Below, piece after piece: positions 1-7,505 of a stretch of DNA of 57,283 nt; within the stretch, counting starts at the first letter, position 1, and the number at the start of each line of letters is the position of its first letter. The translations under genes and the position numbers were made by a program. Origin of the DNA: a virus. The notes beneath the pieces were generated by a model, which was not told where the DNA came from, did no database searches, and saw nothing but the letters and a program-made list of their open reading frames with translations. The DNA is taken from positions 1 to 57,283 of IMG/VR virus record IMGVR_UViG_3300034196_000024; one strand, written 5' to 3'.

Positions 1-118
1 ACCCCGGCCTCACCCTCGGCGAATGGGAATGGGATATGGGAATGAGAGAAGGGGAAGGGAGAAGGAGAAGGAGTAGGAAAGGGCATGAATGAGGAAGGTG
101 ATATGAGGAAGGGTATAT

Positions 119-150
119 GGGGCGGGGGCGTATATAGGGGGTATTAGGGG
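119..150 (+). other. Potential G-quadruplex motif
   Basis: Four G-runs are seen: GGGG (119-122), GGGGG (124-128), GGGGG (137-141) and GGGG (147-150), with loops of 1, 8 and 5 bases. This fits the usual pattern for an intramolecular G-quadruplex. A weaker run of GGG triplets lies at 24-60. Confidence 0.5.
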
Positions 151-615
151 ATAGGATATGATTACATATGATTGCTGATGCATGATGATGCATGATCATT
201 CCCATTCCCCAATGCATGATCATCGATCATTCCTAATCAATCCTCAATCGCCTCAATTGATGCGATGCGCGCGATGATGCATTATGCGATGCCTATATCG
301 ATGCGCCTTTCTCCTCATCATCCTATTCGATACTCTTGCTCTTTGCGCGCGATGATTCATTGCATGATGATGATCCTTTCCTATCCTAAATACCTTCCTC
401 GATATGCATTCCTCAATCCGATGATTCTCATTCCACACCACGCATTCTTCATTCTCGAATGAATCCGCGAAGAACGAACCCCCCCGGGGAAATAACGCCG
501 CATAACTCCGCCCCCGTGAAACGGACCATGCTACGGCACCGCTGTGTCTCTCCGTGAAAAAAGTGCTACCACGGTCTCCTCCAAGAGATCCGGGCACAGG
601 CATACCTTCCCCACC

Positions 616-645
616 TTGACACCACCACCCTCCTCTCATTAGCAT
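616..645 (+). promoter_or_regulatory. Sigma70-like promoter, leaderless
   Basis: TTGACA (616-621), 18-base spacer, TAGCAT (640-645). The ATG of the next gene is 6 bases past the -10 box, where transcription should start, so the message is probably leaderless. No Shine-Dalgarno sequence precedes that ATG. Confidence 0.75.
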
Positions 646-651
646 TGCTGC

Positions 652-1311
652 ATGACTACCTCACAGCACGACCTCCAGAAGATCATCCACAAGTTCGAGA
701 AGGACCTCAAGAAGCTCGGTCGTCACCTCGACAAGCTCCGGACCTTCGAGAACCAGATCCCCATCCTGCCCGAGAAGAGCGCACCTCGCTCTGACGTTCC
801 CTCCATGGTCGACACCCCGGAGACGCTGGACGCGCTGCATGCCCGCTGGCAGTTCAGCCACGACGTCTATGGGCCGGAGGTCGCACGCAACGCCACCCGC
901 GTGCTGCTCGCCCTGGCCGACAATGACATCGCCGCCGCACAAGCCATGCGGGCTTACGCAATCATCGCCGCACGGGCCCTGCACGACCCCACCGCTCCTC
1001 GACCCAGCGACTCCACTTCACCTCCCAACGACGAGGAGATCGGTCGCTTCCTCAGCGAGTGGCTCGACGACTCCGCGCCGCTAAACATCCGCAGGTACGT
1101 CCTCGCGGCTCGAGCGCTTGCCCGGAAGTTCCCCCTCCTCGGGATCACCTATGGCACGAGCCTCGCCGACCCTGGTGTGGACCCGGCAGAAGCCCAGCTC
1201 GAGGAGAAGTGCAGCTTCTGCGGACACTCGCGCAAGCGGCACATGGGGGTCAAGCACTGCGTGGGGGGAAGTCTCGAGGGCCCCAACTGCAACTGCTCCT
1301 GGTTCCGGTAA
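652..1311 (+). CDS. Unknown protein with C-terminal zinc-cluster
   Basis: I do not recognise this 219-residue protein. Residues 1-45 are a charged helical, possibly coiled-coil segment. The middle is Ala/Arg-rich helix. The last 35 residues carry a compact cysteine/histidine cluster (C187, C190, H192, H197, H202, C203, C213, C215) that looks like a zinc-binding module. The ATG at 652 is chosen because it sits exactly where the promoter at 616-645 should start transcription. It opens a run of small rightward genes and is followed 2 bases later by the next gene. Confidence 0.75.
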   Translation: MTTSQHDLQKIIHKFEKDLKKLGRHLDKLRTFENQIPILPEKSAPRSDVPSMVDTPETLDALHARWQFSHDVYGPEVARNATRVLLALADNDIAAAQAMRAYAIIAARALHDPTAPRPSDSTSPPNDEEIGRFLSEWLDDSAPLNIRRYVLAARALARKFPLLGITYGTSLADPGVDPAEAQLEEKCSFCGHSRKRHMGVKHCVGGSLEGPNCNCSWFR

Positions 1312-1313
1312 CC

Positions 1314-1523
1314 ATGATCATCACCATCTATCCCGGAGCGGGCAACGGCTGGGTCGCGGCGGTCAACGGGGTCTGGATTCCAGGCGGATACGACACCGGG
1401 CAGACGGCGATGTACGCGTGCCAGTTTCCCGACGAGGTGCTCCAGCCGATCAACGACAAGATCTACTCGGTAAATGGCGAGGATCGGCCTATCACAATGG
1501 CTGACCTGCCCCCTCAGCCTTGA
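1314..1523 (+). CDS. Small hypothetical protein (69 aa)
   Basis: Function unknown. The sequence is Gly/Val/Ile-rich with alternating hydrophobic residues near the start (MIITIYPGAG, then WVAAVNGVW), suggesting a small beta-rich fold. The ATG lies 2 bases after the previous stop, so it is probably translationally coupled. Its stop codon is embedded in the -35 box of the next promoter, which is compact packing typical of phage early regions. Confidence 0.65.
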   Translation: MIITIYPGAGNGWVAAVNGVWIPGGYDTGQTAMYACQFPDEVLQPINDKIYSVNGEDRPITMADLPPQP

Positions 1524-1548
1524 CATCCCCTACCCCAGCCCATAGCAT
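1520..1548 (+). promoter_or_regulatory. Sigma70-like promoter, leaderless
   Basis: TTGACA (1520-1525), 17-base spacer, TAGCAT (1543-1548), then TGCAGC and an ATG at 1555. The context TAGCATTGCWGCATG is almost identical to that at 640-654, so two early genes share the same leaderless arrangement. Confidence 0.8.
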
Positions 1549-1554
1549 TGCAGC

Positions 1555-1878
1555 ATGACCACCACACCCGACCCCAAGCCCATCACCACTTCCAACCCGC
1601 GTCCCGACGTCCGGCGCTTCCAGCCGGTGATCGTCGACTTCTCCAAGGCCCCGCACTTCCAGCTGAAGGACCCCAGCGGCACGTACGAGGTGGAGATCGA
1701 GGACTACTGGGACAAGCTCACGGGCAAGTCCTGGATGAACTCCGCTGGCAACCCCGCGGCGATCATCTACGCCATGCGCTCCGGCCTCGGCAGTCTCCCC
1801 ATCGACGACAACGTGCTCTACGTCAAGCTGGGGGGCATCGGGGTCCTGGTCCACACCAGCGAGGTGACCTTCCAGTGA
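1555..1878 (+). CDS. Hypothetical early protein (107 aa)
   Basis: Unrecognised. The first 17 residues are Thr/Pro-rich and probably disordered; the rest is mixed alpha/beta with an acidic patch (YEVEIEDYW) and a hydrophobic C-terminal strand. It starts at the predicted transcription start, so it should be made from a leaderless mRNA. The next gene starts at a GTG overlapping this stop (GTGA). Confidence 0.75.
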   Translation: MTTTPDPKPITTSNPRPDVRRFQPVIVDFSKAPHFQLKDPSGTYEVEIEDYWDKLTGKSWMNSAGNPAAIIYAMRSGLGSLPIDDNVLYVKLGGIGVLVHTSEVTFQ

Positions 1879-2093
1879 AGGAGCCCACGAACAAGCACAA
1901 GCAGTTCCGGATGCAGAAGGGCGCCTGGAGCGAAGCAACACCGAAGGAGAAGAGCTGGCCCTCCAGTGTCTACTACCCGTACACGGGGTGCCCTATCTTC
2001 TTCCTCGCTCATGCGGCACATGGCCATGTCAAGGAATGGTGCCAGCAGGGCCAGGAAGGCCGGGGGGTCAAGCACGATGGTGGCCACCACTGA
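1875..2093 (+). CDS. Small hypothetical protein (72 aa)
   Basis: Function unknown. It starts at GTG 1875 overlapping the upstream stop, which implies translational coupling. The protein is basic and aromatic at its N-terminus, with C-x22-C spaced cysteines and several histidines in the C-terminal half (motif HGHVKEWC), so metal binding is possible but not shown. Its stop overlaps the next ATG (TGATG). Confidence 0.6.
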   Translation: MKEPTNKHKQFRMQKGAWSEATPKEKSWPSSVYYPYTGCPIFFLAHAAHGHVKEWCQQGQEGRGVKHDGGHH

Positions 2094-2254
2094 TGGCCAA
2101 GAAGAGCAAGGCCAGAGTCAACCACATGAAGGTGCGGTTGAGCTGGCGGCAGTACCGCAGGGACCGAGACAAGTTCGTTGCTGAGGAGCTTCAGCTCTGG
2201 AGCATCTGGCAGAAGTACAAAGAAGGAGAGAACAATGACCATCTCAGTTACTGA
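2093..2254 (+). CDS. Small basic protein (53 aa)
   Basis: Unrecognised basic protein; begins MAKKSKARVN and contains a Trp/Arg-rich helix (SWRQYRRDRDKF). The start overlaps the upstream stop as TGATG. Its 3' end overlaps the next gene by 20 bases and holds that gene's ribosome binding site. Confidence 0.6.
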   Translation: MAKKSKARVNHMKVRLSWRQYRRDRDKFVAEELQLWSIWQKYKEGENNDHLSY

Positions 2255-2687
2255 GCTGATGCTGAAGAGCCTCGCTCCGGAGAACAGCACGGTGCCGTAC
2301 GACGACGATCCGCTGGTGACGGTGATCGACGTCTTCGCGGTCAAGGTGGTAGTGAGGAAGGACGCCGACCGCGAGGCATTCGTCCAGTTCATCCGTGAAC
2401 GGGCCGTTGCTGGCGCGGGCATCTTCTGCGACATCGATGTCCACCGGCTCGCCGAAGGGCCCTCCTACCTCGAGCTGGGTGCCTGGCTGGGCGACCAGAA
2501 GATCGCTCTCACGGTGATGGCTCTTGGGGTCCACCACAAGGCCTGGCAGGTCATCACGCCCACCAGCCTGGGCTTCACCGGCAAGGAGGCAACCGAGATG
2601 GCGGGTCTGGGGCTCCTCCTGATCGACGGGCTGAGCCCCGAGTTCCGCGCCGAGCTCTGCGCCACCCCCACACCCACCGAGACCTGA
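2235..2687 (+). CDS. Hypothetical protein (150 aa)
   Basis: Unknown function. ATG 2235 is preceded by AAGGAGAG at good spacing. The fold looks alpha/beta: two beta segments around residues 26-45 and 65-90, then a glycine-rich helical segment (EMAGLGLLLIDG) and a Thr/Pro tail. No catalytic motif is visible. It overlaps the preceding gene by 20 bases and its stop overlaps the next start (TGATG). Confidence 0.7.
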   Translation: MTISVTELMLKSLAPENSTVPYDDDPLVTVIDVFAVKVVVRKDADREAFVQFIRERAVAGAGIFCDIDVHRLAEGPSYLELGAWLGDQKIALTVMALGVHHKAWQVITPTSLGFTGKEATEMAGLGLLLIDGLSPEFRAELCATPTPTET

Positions 2688-2845
2688 TGTCCCCCCGGCT
2701 GGCCCGACAGGTCACGTGGTGCTGGACCAACTGGACGTTCGGGGTCTACTCGGTCAAGCTCTCGCGGTCACAACGGGCCTACGGCATCGACTTCGGCCCC
2801 CTGGAGATCATCTGGCGCCGGAAGCTCTCACGCAGTAGGCCTTGA
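2687..2845 (+). CDS. Small Trp-rich protein (52 aa)
   Basis: Function unknown. The core is aromatic and conserved-looking (WCWTNWTFGVYSV, then YGIDFGPLEIIWRR), an arrangement I associate with small proteins in other actinobacteriophages, though no role is known to me. The start overlaps the upstream stop; the stop (2843-2845) lies inside the -35 box of the next promoter. Confidence 0.6.
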   Translation: MSPRLARQVTWCWTNWTFGVYSVKLSRSQRAYGIDFGPLEIIWRRKLSRSRP

Positions 2846-2870
2846 CATCCCGGCTCCAGGCCGATAGCAT
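2842..2870 (+). promoter_or_regulatory. Sigma70-like promoter
   Basis: TTGACA (2842-2847), 17-base spacer, TAGCAT (2865-2870). The next start codon is about 45 bases on, so this message has a short leader. Confidence 0.7.
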
Positions 2871-2915
2871 TTCATCACCGATTACCGCGCAGTCGAGGGA
2901 GAGGGGGCCGCCACG

Positions 2916-3053
2916 ATGCTCTACTGCATCTGCTTTCCGCCGCTCCTCTTCCTGTTGCCGGTAAGCTTCGGTCCGGGTGAGGCGAACTACGACCTCCCTC
3001 GGGAGAGGGCTAACCACCTCTTCCCGCACAACAGACACGGGCACCCGCCGTAG
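2916..3053 (+). CDS. Small putative membrane peptide (45 aa)
   Basis: Short open frame just downstream of the promoter at 2842-2870, with a purine-rich GAGGGAGAGGGGG upstream. Residues 2-18 (LYCICFPPLLFLLPVSF) are strongly hydrophobic and could span or insert into a membrane; the rest is charged, with histidines. No homologue is known to me. Promoter position and a plausible ribosome binding site are the main support. Confidence 0.45.
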   Translation: MLYCICFPPLLFLLPVSFGPGEANYDLPRERANHLFPHNRHGHPP

Positions 3054-3303
3054 GTACGCCACCTACTCTAGGGGTCACTGACTCACTCGTCACCCCCCCG
3101 GGAACATCGCAGCAGGGATCCAGGCAGGCGATCACCGTATCGACCCTCAGTCGGACCCTCTCACCCCCGCTTCCCGAGGCATACACGGAGCAGACCCCAC
3201 TCACACCCTACCCTCAGATGATACCGCACTACCAAGAGCCCCGCAGCAACCTGCCGACCGCCTGCGGGGCTCCTTGGTGTGGACTCTGGCCGGCCGGTCG
3301 ACC
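3054..3303. other. Non-coding spacer with terminator
   Basis: About 250 bases without a credible gene. It holds a strong hairpin near its right end and otherwise nothing I can name. Confidence 0.6.
3231..3278 (+). terminator. Long hairpin terminator
   Basis: ACCAAGAGCCCCGCAG (3231-3246) pairs with CTGCGGGGCTCCTTGGT (3262-3278), a 16-bp stem with one bulge. There is no T-tract, as is common for terminators in high-GC hosts. It separates the first operon from the promoter at 3304. Confidence 0.65.
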
Positions 3304-3332
3304 TTGACACAGAGTCAGGGAGCGCATAGCAT
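3304..3332 (+). promoter_or_regulatory. Sigma70-like promoter
   Basis: TTGACA (3304-3309), 17-base spacer, TAGCAT (3327-3332). The leader of about 30 bases carries AAGGAG before the ATG at 3370. Confidence 0.75.
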
Positions 3333-3369
3333 GATAAGTACCTGATCATCACACTAAGGAGCAGAAACA

Positions 3370-4164
3370 ATGGCCGAGTTCCGTGACCTGCAGTCTGACT
3401 ATGAGGAGCGCCGGCTGGCTGCTCGAGCCGCACACAGGGCCAAGATCGTGGACCGTGACAAGTCGGTGCCGCTCGACATGCGGAACGCCGACTTGCGCGG
3501 CATCGACCTCGCCGGGCATGACCTGACCAACATCGACTTCAGCCACGCGCTGTTCCACAACGCCAAGCTCGCGGGGTCGACGTTCTCGGGCGACCGGATG
3601 GAGGGGGTGACGTTCGAGAACACCGATGCTCGTAGTGCTGACTTCTCGCGCGCCGACCTCAACCGCAGCCACCTCGCCGCCAGCCGCCTGGAGAGTACTG
3701 ACTTCTTCCAGGCCAACCTGGAGCACGCCGTCCTGGTGCAGTGCCAGCTGAGCGACGCGACGTTTACCTCTGCCAACCTCTTCGGGGTGAACTTCGTGGG
3801 AGGGGGCTTCCGAGACACGGGGGGCAACCTGCTGATGGTCACGGGGATGGCCTCGGGCATCGGCACGATGGTCCCCACCCACAGCGGGTGGCAGGTGAGG
3901 GTCGGCTGCTGGAAGGGCACGGTCGACTCGCTGCAGGAGCTCATCCGGCAGGACACCGGATGGCCCGAGGCCTACGGCCACGAGCTCCAGCGCCGACGCC
4001 CGGTGCTGCAGGCGTTCATTCAGCTGGCCAGGGTCTACATGGAGACCTACCCCCAGATGATCGAGCAGGCCAAGAACGCCTGGGGGCCGAAGCCGAAGCC
4101 GGCTGTCGCTGAGTTCTCCCTGACCCCGCCGGTGGTCGATGCCCACGACGACGAGCTCTTCTGA
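3370..4164 (+). CDS. Pentapeptide-repeat protein
   Basis: 264 residues. From about residue 35 to 165 the sequence follows the A(D/N)LxG-type five-residue periodicity (NADLRGIDLAGHDLTNIDFS and onward), which builds a right-handed quadrilateral beta helix. Some family members mimic DNA and protect gyrase; whether this one does is unknown. The C-terminal 100 residues form a separate helical domain with several Trp (HSGWQV, CWKGTVDSL) seen in many pentapeptide proteins. Start ATG follows AAGGAG. It leads its own operon. Confidence 0.8.
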   Translation: MAEFRDLQSDYEERRLAARAAHRAKIVDRDKSVPLDMRNADLRGIDLAGHDLTNIDFSHALFHNAKLAGSTFSGDRMEGVTFENTDARSADFSRADLNRSHLAASRLESTDFFQANLEHAVLVQCQLSDATFTSANLFGVNFVGGGFRDTGGNLLMVTGMASGIGTMVPTHSGWQVRVGCWKGTVDSLQELIRQDTGWPEAYGHELQRRRPVLQAFIQLARVYMETYPQMIEQAKNAWGPKPKPAVAEFSLTPPVVDAHDDELF

Positions 4165-4166
4165 TC

Positions 4167-4649
4167 ATGGGTAATCAGACAAAAGAAGCGCTTGAGGCGC
4201 TCGAACGGGTGTTCTACCAGGCAGCCTCTACCATGGGGGCTCGTCGCGGGGGTAAGACCAAGCTGCGGGCCGACTTGGTGCTCATCCAGACCGCTCTTCT
4301 GCGTGAGACTTCCGAGCCCACAACTGGAGCAGAGCTGATCGCTGCCGAGCGCAAGCGACAGGTCGAGGTCGAGGGCTACACCGCGGAACGGGACCAGGCG
4401 AACGCCACGGTCCACACCCTCACGCAGGCGGCCCGGTGCTACGCCATAGACGCTGCCTACCGCCAGGAGGTCTTCCTCAGTGGGGGCTGGGTACCCAATG
4501 GGTGGCCCTGGCTGACGGCCGAGTGGAAGCCCTCCCCGAGTGACCGCAAGCGCGAGCTGGTGAAGGCCGGGGCACTCATCGCTGCAGCCATCGACCTGCT
4601 CAGGGCAGAGCTTGGGGAGCTGACTCAGAACCTCGACGATCAGTCCTAG
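4167..4649 (+). CDS. Conserved phage protein, IAAERxRQ-motif family
   Basis: 160 residues, starting 2 bases after the previous stop. It contains ELIAAERKRQVEVEGYTAER (about residue 54 on) followed by a helical region and a Trp-rich segment (NGWPWLTAEWKP) and KRELVKAGALIAAAID. This arrangement is widespread in phage and prophage proteins of unknown function. No catalytic motif is evident. Confidence 0.7.
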   Translation: MGNQTKEALEALERVFYQAASTMGARRGGKTKLRADLVLIQTALLRETSEPTTGAELIAAERKRQVEVEGYTAERDQANATVHTLTQAARCYAIDAAYRQEVFLSGGWVPNGWPWLTAEWKPSPSDRKRELVKAGALIAAAIDLLRAELGELTQNLDDQS

Positions 4650-4657
4650 GTCGGTCC

Positions 4658-4686
4658 TTGACAAGTTGGACATTTGGTGCAAGGAT
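4658..4686 (+). promoter_or_regulatory. Possible promoter with weak -10
   Basis: A perfect TTGACA (4658-4663) is followed 17 bases later by AAGGAT (4681-4686), a poor -10 box. It sits just ahead of the gene at 4711. Confidence 0.4.
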
Positions 4687-4710
4687 TGACCTACCGAGAA
4701 AGGAGACCTC

Positions 4711-5181
4711 ATGAGTCTCGGACAAGAGGCGGGGCAGCTCTACGAAGCTGCGAGACACACGGGACACCGGATTGACAGCACTCCCTGGCTGGAGCTGCCC
4801 CCCGGAGCCCAGGAGCCCTGGATTGCAGTGGCGATTCAGGCTCGACGGATCCACGCTACTGCCCCTGAGCTGCGTGAGGTTCTGCGAGGGCACGATCACC
4901 TGAGTATCAGGTGTGCTATCAGCAAGAGCCTGACCGAGCTGGTCACATCCATCGAAGCGGGTTCTCCTCGGCTGCCCGCGGAGGGCCACGGATTCTGGTC
5001 TATCACCGACTGGGAGATCTGGTCCAACGAGGTGGCAGCACTGATGCCCGGAGACTGGGATGGTGACGAGTCCCAGGAAGACATCATCCAGCGGTTCGTC
5101 GCCTACGCCTCTCGGCACCTGACCACCTGCCCCCACGAGTACGCCATCGGGCGTAACCTCGTCTTCCCCCCGGAGGGATAG
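4711..5181 (+). CDS. Hypothetical protein (156 aa)
   Basis: Function unknown. ATG 4711 has AAAGGAGA upstream. The protein is mostly helical with conserved-looking Trp residues (SITDWEIWSNEVAAL, MPGDWDGDES) and ends in a His/Cys-containing segment. It is followed by a 1-base gap and the BldC-like gene. Confidence 0.65.
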   Translation: MSLGQEAGQLYEAARHTGHRIDSTPWLELPPGAQEPWIAVAIQARRIHATAPELREVLRGHDHLSIRCAISKSLTELVTSIEAGSPRLPAEGHGFWSITDWEIWSNEVAALMPGDWDGDESQEDIIQRFVAYASRHLTTCPHEYAIGRNLVFPPEG

Positions 5182-5182
5182 C

Positions 5183-5527
5183 ATGGCAAAGCAAAAGAAG
5201 ATGGACCTTCGTTGCCTGGTCCAGGCCCCGACTCTTGGAGGTAGCCCCTCCGTGAACTTCTGTCAGCGGCCGGCAATCCCGGCCCACCGTGAGCACGCCG
5301 ATGGACTCATGATCTGGACCACCTCACCTCAGGGCCAGGCAGGTGAGCTGCTGACCCCTCGAGAGGTAGCTCGTCTGCTCCACGTCGACCCCAAGACCGT
5401 GACGAGGTGGGCCGACGCCGGCAAGCTGGGGGTCATCCGTACCCCGGGGGGCCACCGTCGCTTCGACCGCGCGGAGGTTCACAGCATGGCTACGCCCATC
5501 CACCAGGTCTCGCAGAAGGTGACCTGA
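5183..5527 (+). CDS. BldC/MerR-like DNA-binding protein
   Basis: 114 residues. Residues about 56-103 form a MerR-type winged helix-turn-helix: LLTPREVARLLHVDPKTVTR, then WADAGKLG and IRTPGGHRRF. This is the signature of BldC-type regulators and phage excisionase-like HTH proteins, which bind DNA as small single-domain factors. The first 50 residues are unusual for the family and may be disordered; an internal ATG at 5309 could give a shorter form. Start ATG 5183 follows GGAGG. Likely a regulator of phage transcription; without an integrase nearby an excisionase role is not supported. Confidence 0.75.
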   Translation: MAKQKKMDLRCLVQAPTLGGSPSVNFCQRPAIPAHREHADGLMIWTTSPQGQAGELLTPREVARLLHVDPKTVTRWADAGKLGVIRTPGGHRRFDRAEVHSMATPIHQVSQKVT

Positions 5528-5727
5528 TGGCCCAGCTCACACCCTCGCCGGGACCGCCATTCATCGTGGCGACCATCACCGCAAGCTCCATCGATGGGTA
5601 CACACATCTGTTCATGTTGCCGATGGACCCCGAGAAGTACCGATACGTGACTTCTCTGTACGCATGGTCTGATGGGGTCGTTACCTGGTCTGAGGATCGT
5701 CAAGATCTGACGCCGAGGCCTTCCTGA
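5527..5727 (+). CDS. Small hypothetical protein (66 aa)
   Basis: Unrecognised. The start overlaps the upstream stop as TGATG, so it is probably coupled to the BldC-like gene. Mixed polar/aromatic composition with two Trp-containing strands near the C-terminus (YAWSDGVVTWSED). Its stop overlaps the next start in the same way. Confidence 0.55.
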   Translation: MAQLTPSPGPPFIVATITASSIDGYTHLFMLPMDPEKYRYVTSLYAWSDGVVTWSEDRQDLTPRPS

Positions 5728-5873
5728 TGGCCGCGCCCGACCCGCTATCAGTCAGGTGCCCGCGATGCAATGCGGCGCCTGGGGAGCCGTGCAGGCCTAC
5801 CAGCGGTACTCATCACCAGCGCCGTGCAGTCGCTGAGCACCGAGCGCGAAGAGGTCAAAGCCGACGGCGGTAG
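5727..5873 (+). CDS. Small phage zinc-finger protein (48 aa)
   Basis: Contains CPRCNAAPGEPCRPTSGTHH followed by R, matching the CPxCxAxxGxxC...H..R pattern of a small phage zinc-binding family. C11, C14, C22 and a histidine at 29 or 30 are the likely ligands. The C-terminus is Arg-rich. Role unknown; nucleic-acid binding is plausible. The start overlaps the preceding stop. Confidence 0.6.
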   Translation: MAAPDPLSVRCPRCNAAPGEPCRPTSGTHHQRRAVAEHRARRGQSRRR

Positions 5874-5885
5874 GACTATTCGTCC

Positions 5886-5914
5886 TTGACATGGTGGTTA
5901 TGTCGCGATAGACT
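5886..5914 (+). promoter_or_regulatory. Sigma70-like promoter
   Basis: TTGACA (5886-5891), 17-base spacer, TAGACT (5909-5914). It drives the sortase-anchored surface protein with a leader of about 36 bases. Confidence 0.7.
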
Positions 5915-5956
5915 GACTTGACCGATATTTCCTACCACCTCTCTTCGGGGGAACCA

Positions 5957-6682
5957 ATGAAGAAGCTCATCGCCCTCCTCACCTTGCTGGGGCTCGCCCT
6001 GCTCGGTGTGGGACTGGCTCTTCCGGCCTCGGCTACTCAGGCCAAGACCACCGAACGCTCCTGGCTCATCGCCGAGAGCTCTTCCCGCTGGGCTCCCTTC
6101 GCCGGGGGTCCTCAGACCGTCTACGACCCCGCATCCTGCGGCAACGGGCTGATCCAGGTCGACATCTACAAGTACGACACCCGGGCTAACCGGGCGATCG
6201 TCGATGCTCTGGACGACGATGGTCTGCTGACGGCTTGGGAGGACTCCCAGGTCTACATCTCGCATACCTGGGCTTCTCAGACTCCCTGCGTCGAGCCGAC
6301 TCCTACCCCAACTCCGACGCCCGAGCCCACCACCACCCCCACACCGACCCCTGAGCCGACTCCCGAGCCGACGGTGACTCCTGAGCCGACGCCTACTCCC
6401 ACCCCCGAGGTGACGCCATCTCCGACTCCGACCCCCACCCCGACGACTCAGCCGACCCCGACGCCGAGCTCGAGTCCATCGCTCATCGCCTCGCCGAGTG
6501 CGGAGCCCTCACCGACGCCGACGCCCGGTGGTACGTCGACCAAGCCGTCCACTCCTTCGGCTTCGCCGACCCAGCTGGCCGCCACGGGACTCTCCGCGGC
6601 CGGCCGGTTCGCGATCATCGCGGGTTCTCTGATCCTGCTGGGCTCTTTGACCCTGGCGATGAAGTACCGGCTGACCCGCTGA
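5957..6682 (+). CDS. Sortase-anchored surface protein (LAATG)
   Basis: 241 residues with the layout of a cell-wall-anchored protein. Residues 1-27 are a signal peptide (MKK, hydrophobic core, cleavage near ASA). Residues 28-111 are a small extracellular domain with C61 and C111 that could form a disulfide. Residues 112-200 are a Pro/Thr/Glu repeat spacer. LAATG (207-211) is followed by a hydrophobic helix (217-235) and a K/R tail. LAxTG signals are used by class E sortases of Actinobacteria. The phage has no sortase, so host sortase must attach it. Displaying a phage protein on the infected cell suggests superinfection exclusion or surface modification (inference). A TTG at 5918 is a possible alternative start. 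Confidence 0.8.
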   Translation: MKKLIALLTLLGLALLGVGLALPASATQAKTTERSWLIAESSSRWAPFAGGPQTVYDPASCGNGLIQVDIYKYDTRANRAIVDALDDDGLLTAWEDSQVYISHTWASQTPCVEPTPTPTPTPEPTTTPTPTPEPTPEPTVTPEPTPTPTPEVTPSPTPTPTPTTQPTPTPSSSPSLIASPSAEPSPTPTPGGTSTKPSTPSASPTQLAATGLSAAGRFAIIAGSLILLGSLTLAMKYRLTR

Positions 6683-6763
6683 CCTAGTAGTCGCCCTGCG
6701 CAGTAGGCTGCCTGCCCGTTCGAGCCGGGCTAGGGTACTCGACAACACAACAAAGGAGCACTC

Positions 6764-7237
6764 ATGACGATGCCCGATCTGTCTCAGGAAACGTCCAACC
6801 TCGTGAAGCACGCGATCACCGAGCTGCACCTCGCCGGGTTCTACGATCAGACATCTGGTGACTCTCTGGATCCCTACTTCGAGAAGGTCGCAGACGATGT
6901 GGTGCAGCTGGTCCGTCTGTTTGCTTCACATGCCAACTCGGGTATGTCCGCCGAGATCACCACCTCACTGCTCGAGGCGCTGCTGCAGTTCAAGCCGCTC
7001 ACCCCACTCACCAACGACCCCGCCGAGTGGAACCAGTTCGGCGACATGGGCTGGCAGTCCACTCGCGATTCCTCAGCTTTCTCGCTCGATGGGGGCAAGA
7101 CCTACTACCTGCTCGACGAGAAGCGCCGGTGGGTCGCCAAGCTGGTGTGGAAGCTGCCGGCAAAACTCAGAAACCGCCTCAGCAACTCGAAGCTGGTGTT
7201 TCCCTACCACAAGGCCGTTGACAAGCCCCTCGCCTAA
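6764..7237 (+). CDS. Conserved phage hypothetical protein (157 aa)
   Basis: Acts in an unknown step. ATG 6764 follows AAAGGAGC. The N-terminal half is helical. The segment LLEALLQFKPLTPLTNDPAE followed by WNQFGDMGWQ and SAFSLDGGKTYY resembles a family I know only as conserved phage hypothetical proteins. Its 3' end overlaps the -35 of the next promoter. Confidence 0.65.
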   Translation: MTMPDLSQETSNLVKHAITELHLAGFYDQTSGDSLDPYFEKVADDVVQLVRLFASHANSGMSAEITTSLLEALLQFKPLTPLTNDPAEWNQFGDMGWQSTRDSSAFSLDGGKTYYLLDEKRRWVAKLVWKLPAKLRNRLSNSKLVFPYHKAVDKPLA

Positions 7238-7247
7238 GTGATAGCAT
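7218..7247 (+). promoter_or_regulatory. Sigma70-like promoter
   Basis: TTGACA (7218-7223), 18-base spacer, TAGCAT (7242-7247). It lies across the end of the upstream gene and is followed by a leader with GAAGGAGC before ATG 7284. Confidence 0.7.
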
Positions 7248-7283
7248 AACATAGCTATCAGGCCCTACTGAAGGAGCACTAAC

Positions 7284-7505
7284 ATGACCCAGCTTACTTC
7301 CGACGCTCCCGCCACGGAGTTCCCTCGGGAGAAGATGATCGAGACCATCATCGGGCACACCTTCCGGAACGCCGACCTGGACCTCTCCAAGCTGCTCACG
7401 GTGAGGCTGCGCGGCTGGTCGAAGCACCGGCTCTCGCTGCTCTTCGACCTCGTCGAGAAGAAGGCCTACGACCGCGCCCGCGCCCAGATCATGAGGTGGT
7501 TGTGA
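7284..7505 (+). CDS. Small hypothetical protein (73 aa)
   Basis: Unrecognised helical protein, basic in its C-terminal half (VRLRGWSKHRLSLLFDLVEK). A short leader with a good ribosome binding site precedes it. The next gene overlaps its stop. Possibly a small nucleic-acid-binding or regulatory protein, but nothing in the sequence proves this. Confidence 0.6.
   Translation: MTQLTSDAPATEFPREKMIETIIGHTFRNADLDLSKLLTVRLRGWSKHRLSLLFDLVEKKAYDRARAQIMRWL

Larger units (their letters stand above)
1..651. other. Non-coding low-complexity region
   Basis: No credible gene lies here; an open frame on the minus strand (253-645) has a biased composition that does not look like protein. Bases 20-180 are purine-rich on the plus strand with many GGG/GGGG runs. 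Bases 160-330 are built from degenerate copies of words such as ATGCATGAT, GATCAT and GATGCG. Bases 1-45 are probably the tail of the gene that runs off the right end. This is the longest non-coding stretch in the window and a candidate for a replication or packaging site, which is inference. Confidence 0.7.

Noticed and set aside
253-645. Minus-strand open frame of 130 codons
   Set aside because: Composition is dominated by Arg, His, Met and Ser from the low-complexity DNA; no ribosome binding site, and it faces the promoter at 616.
5183-5527. Immunity repressor or excisionase
   Set aside because: The fold is BldC/MerR-like, but there is no integrase, divergent repressor pair or operator array to support a lysogeny role.
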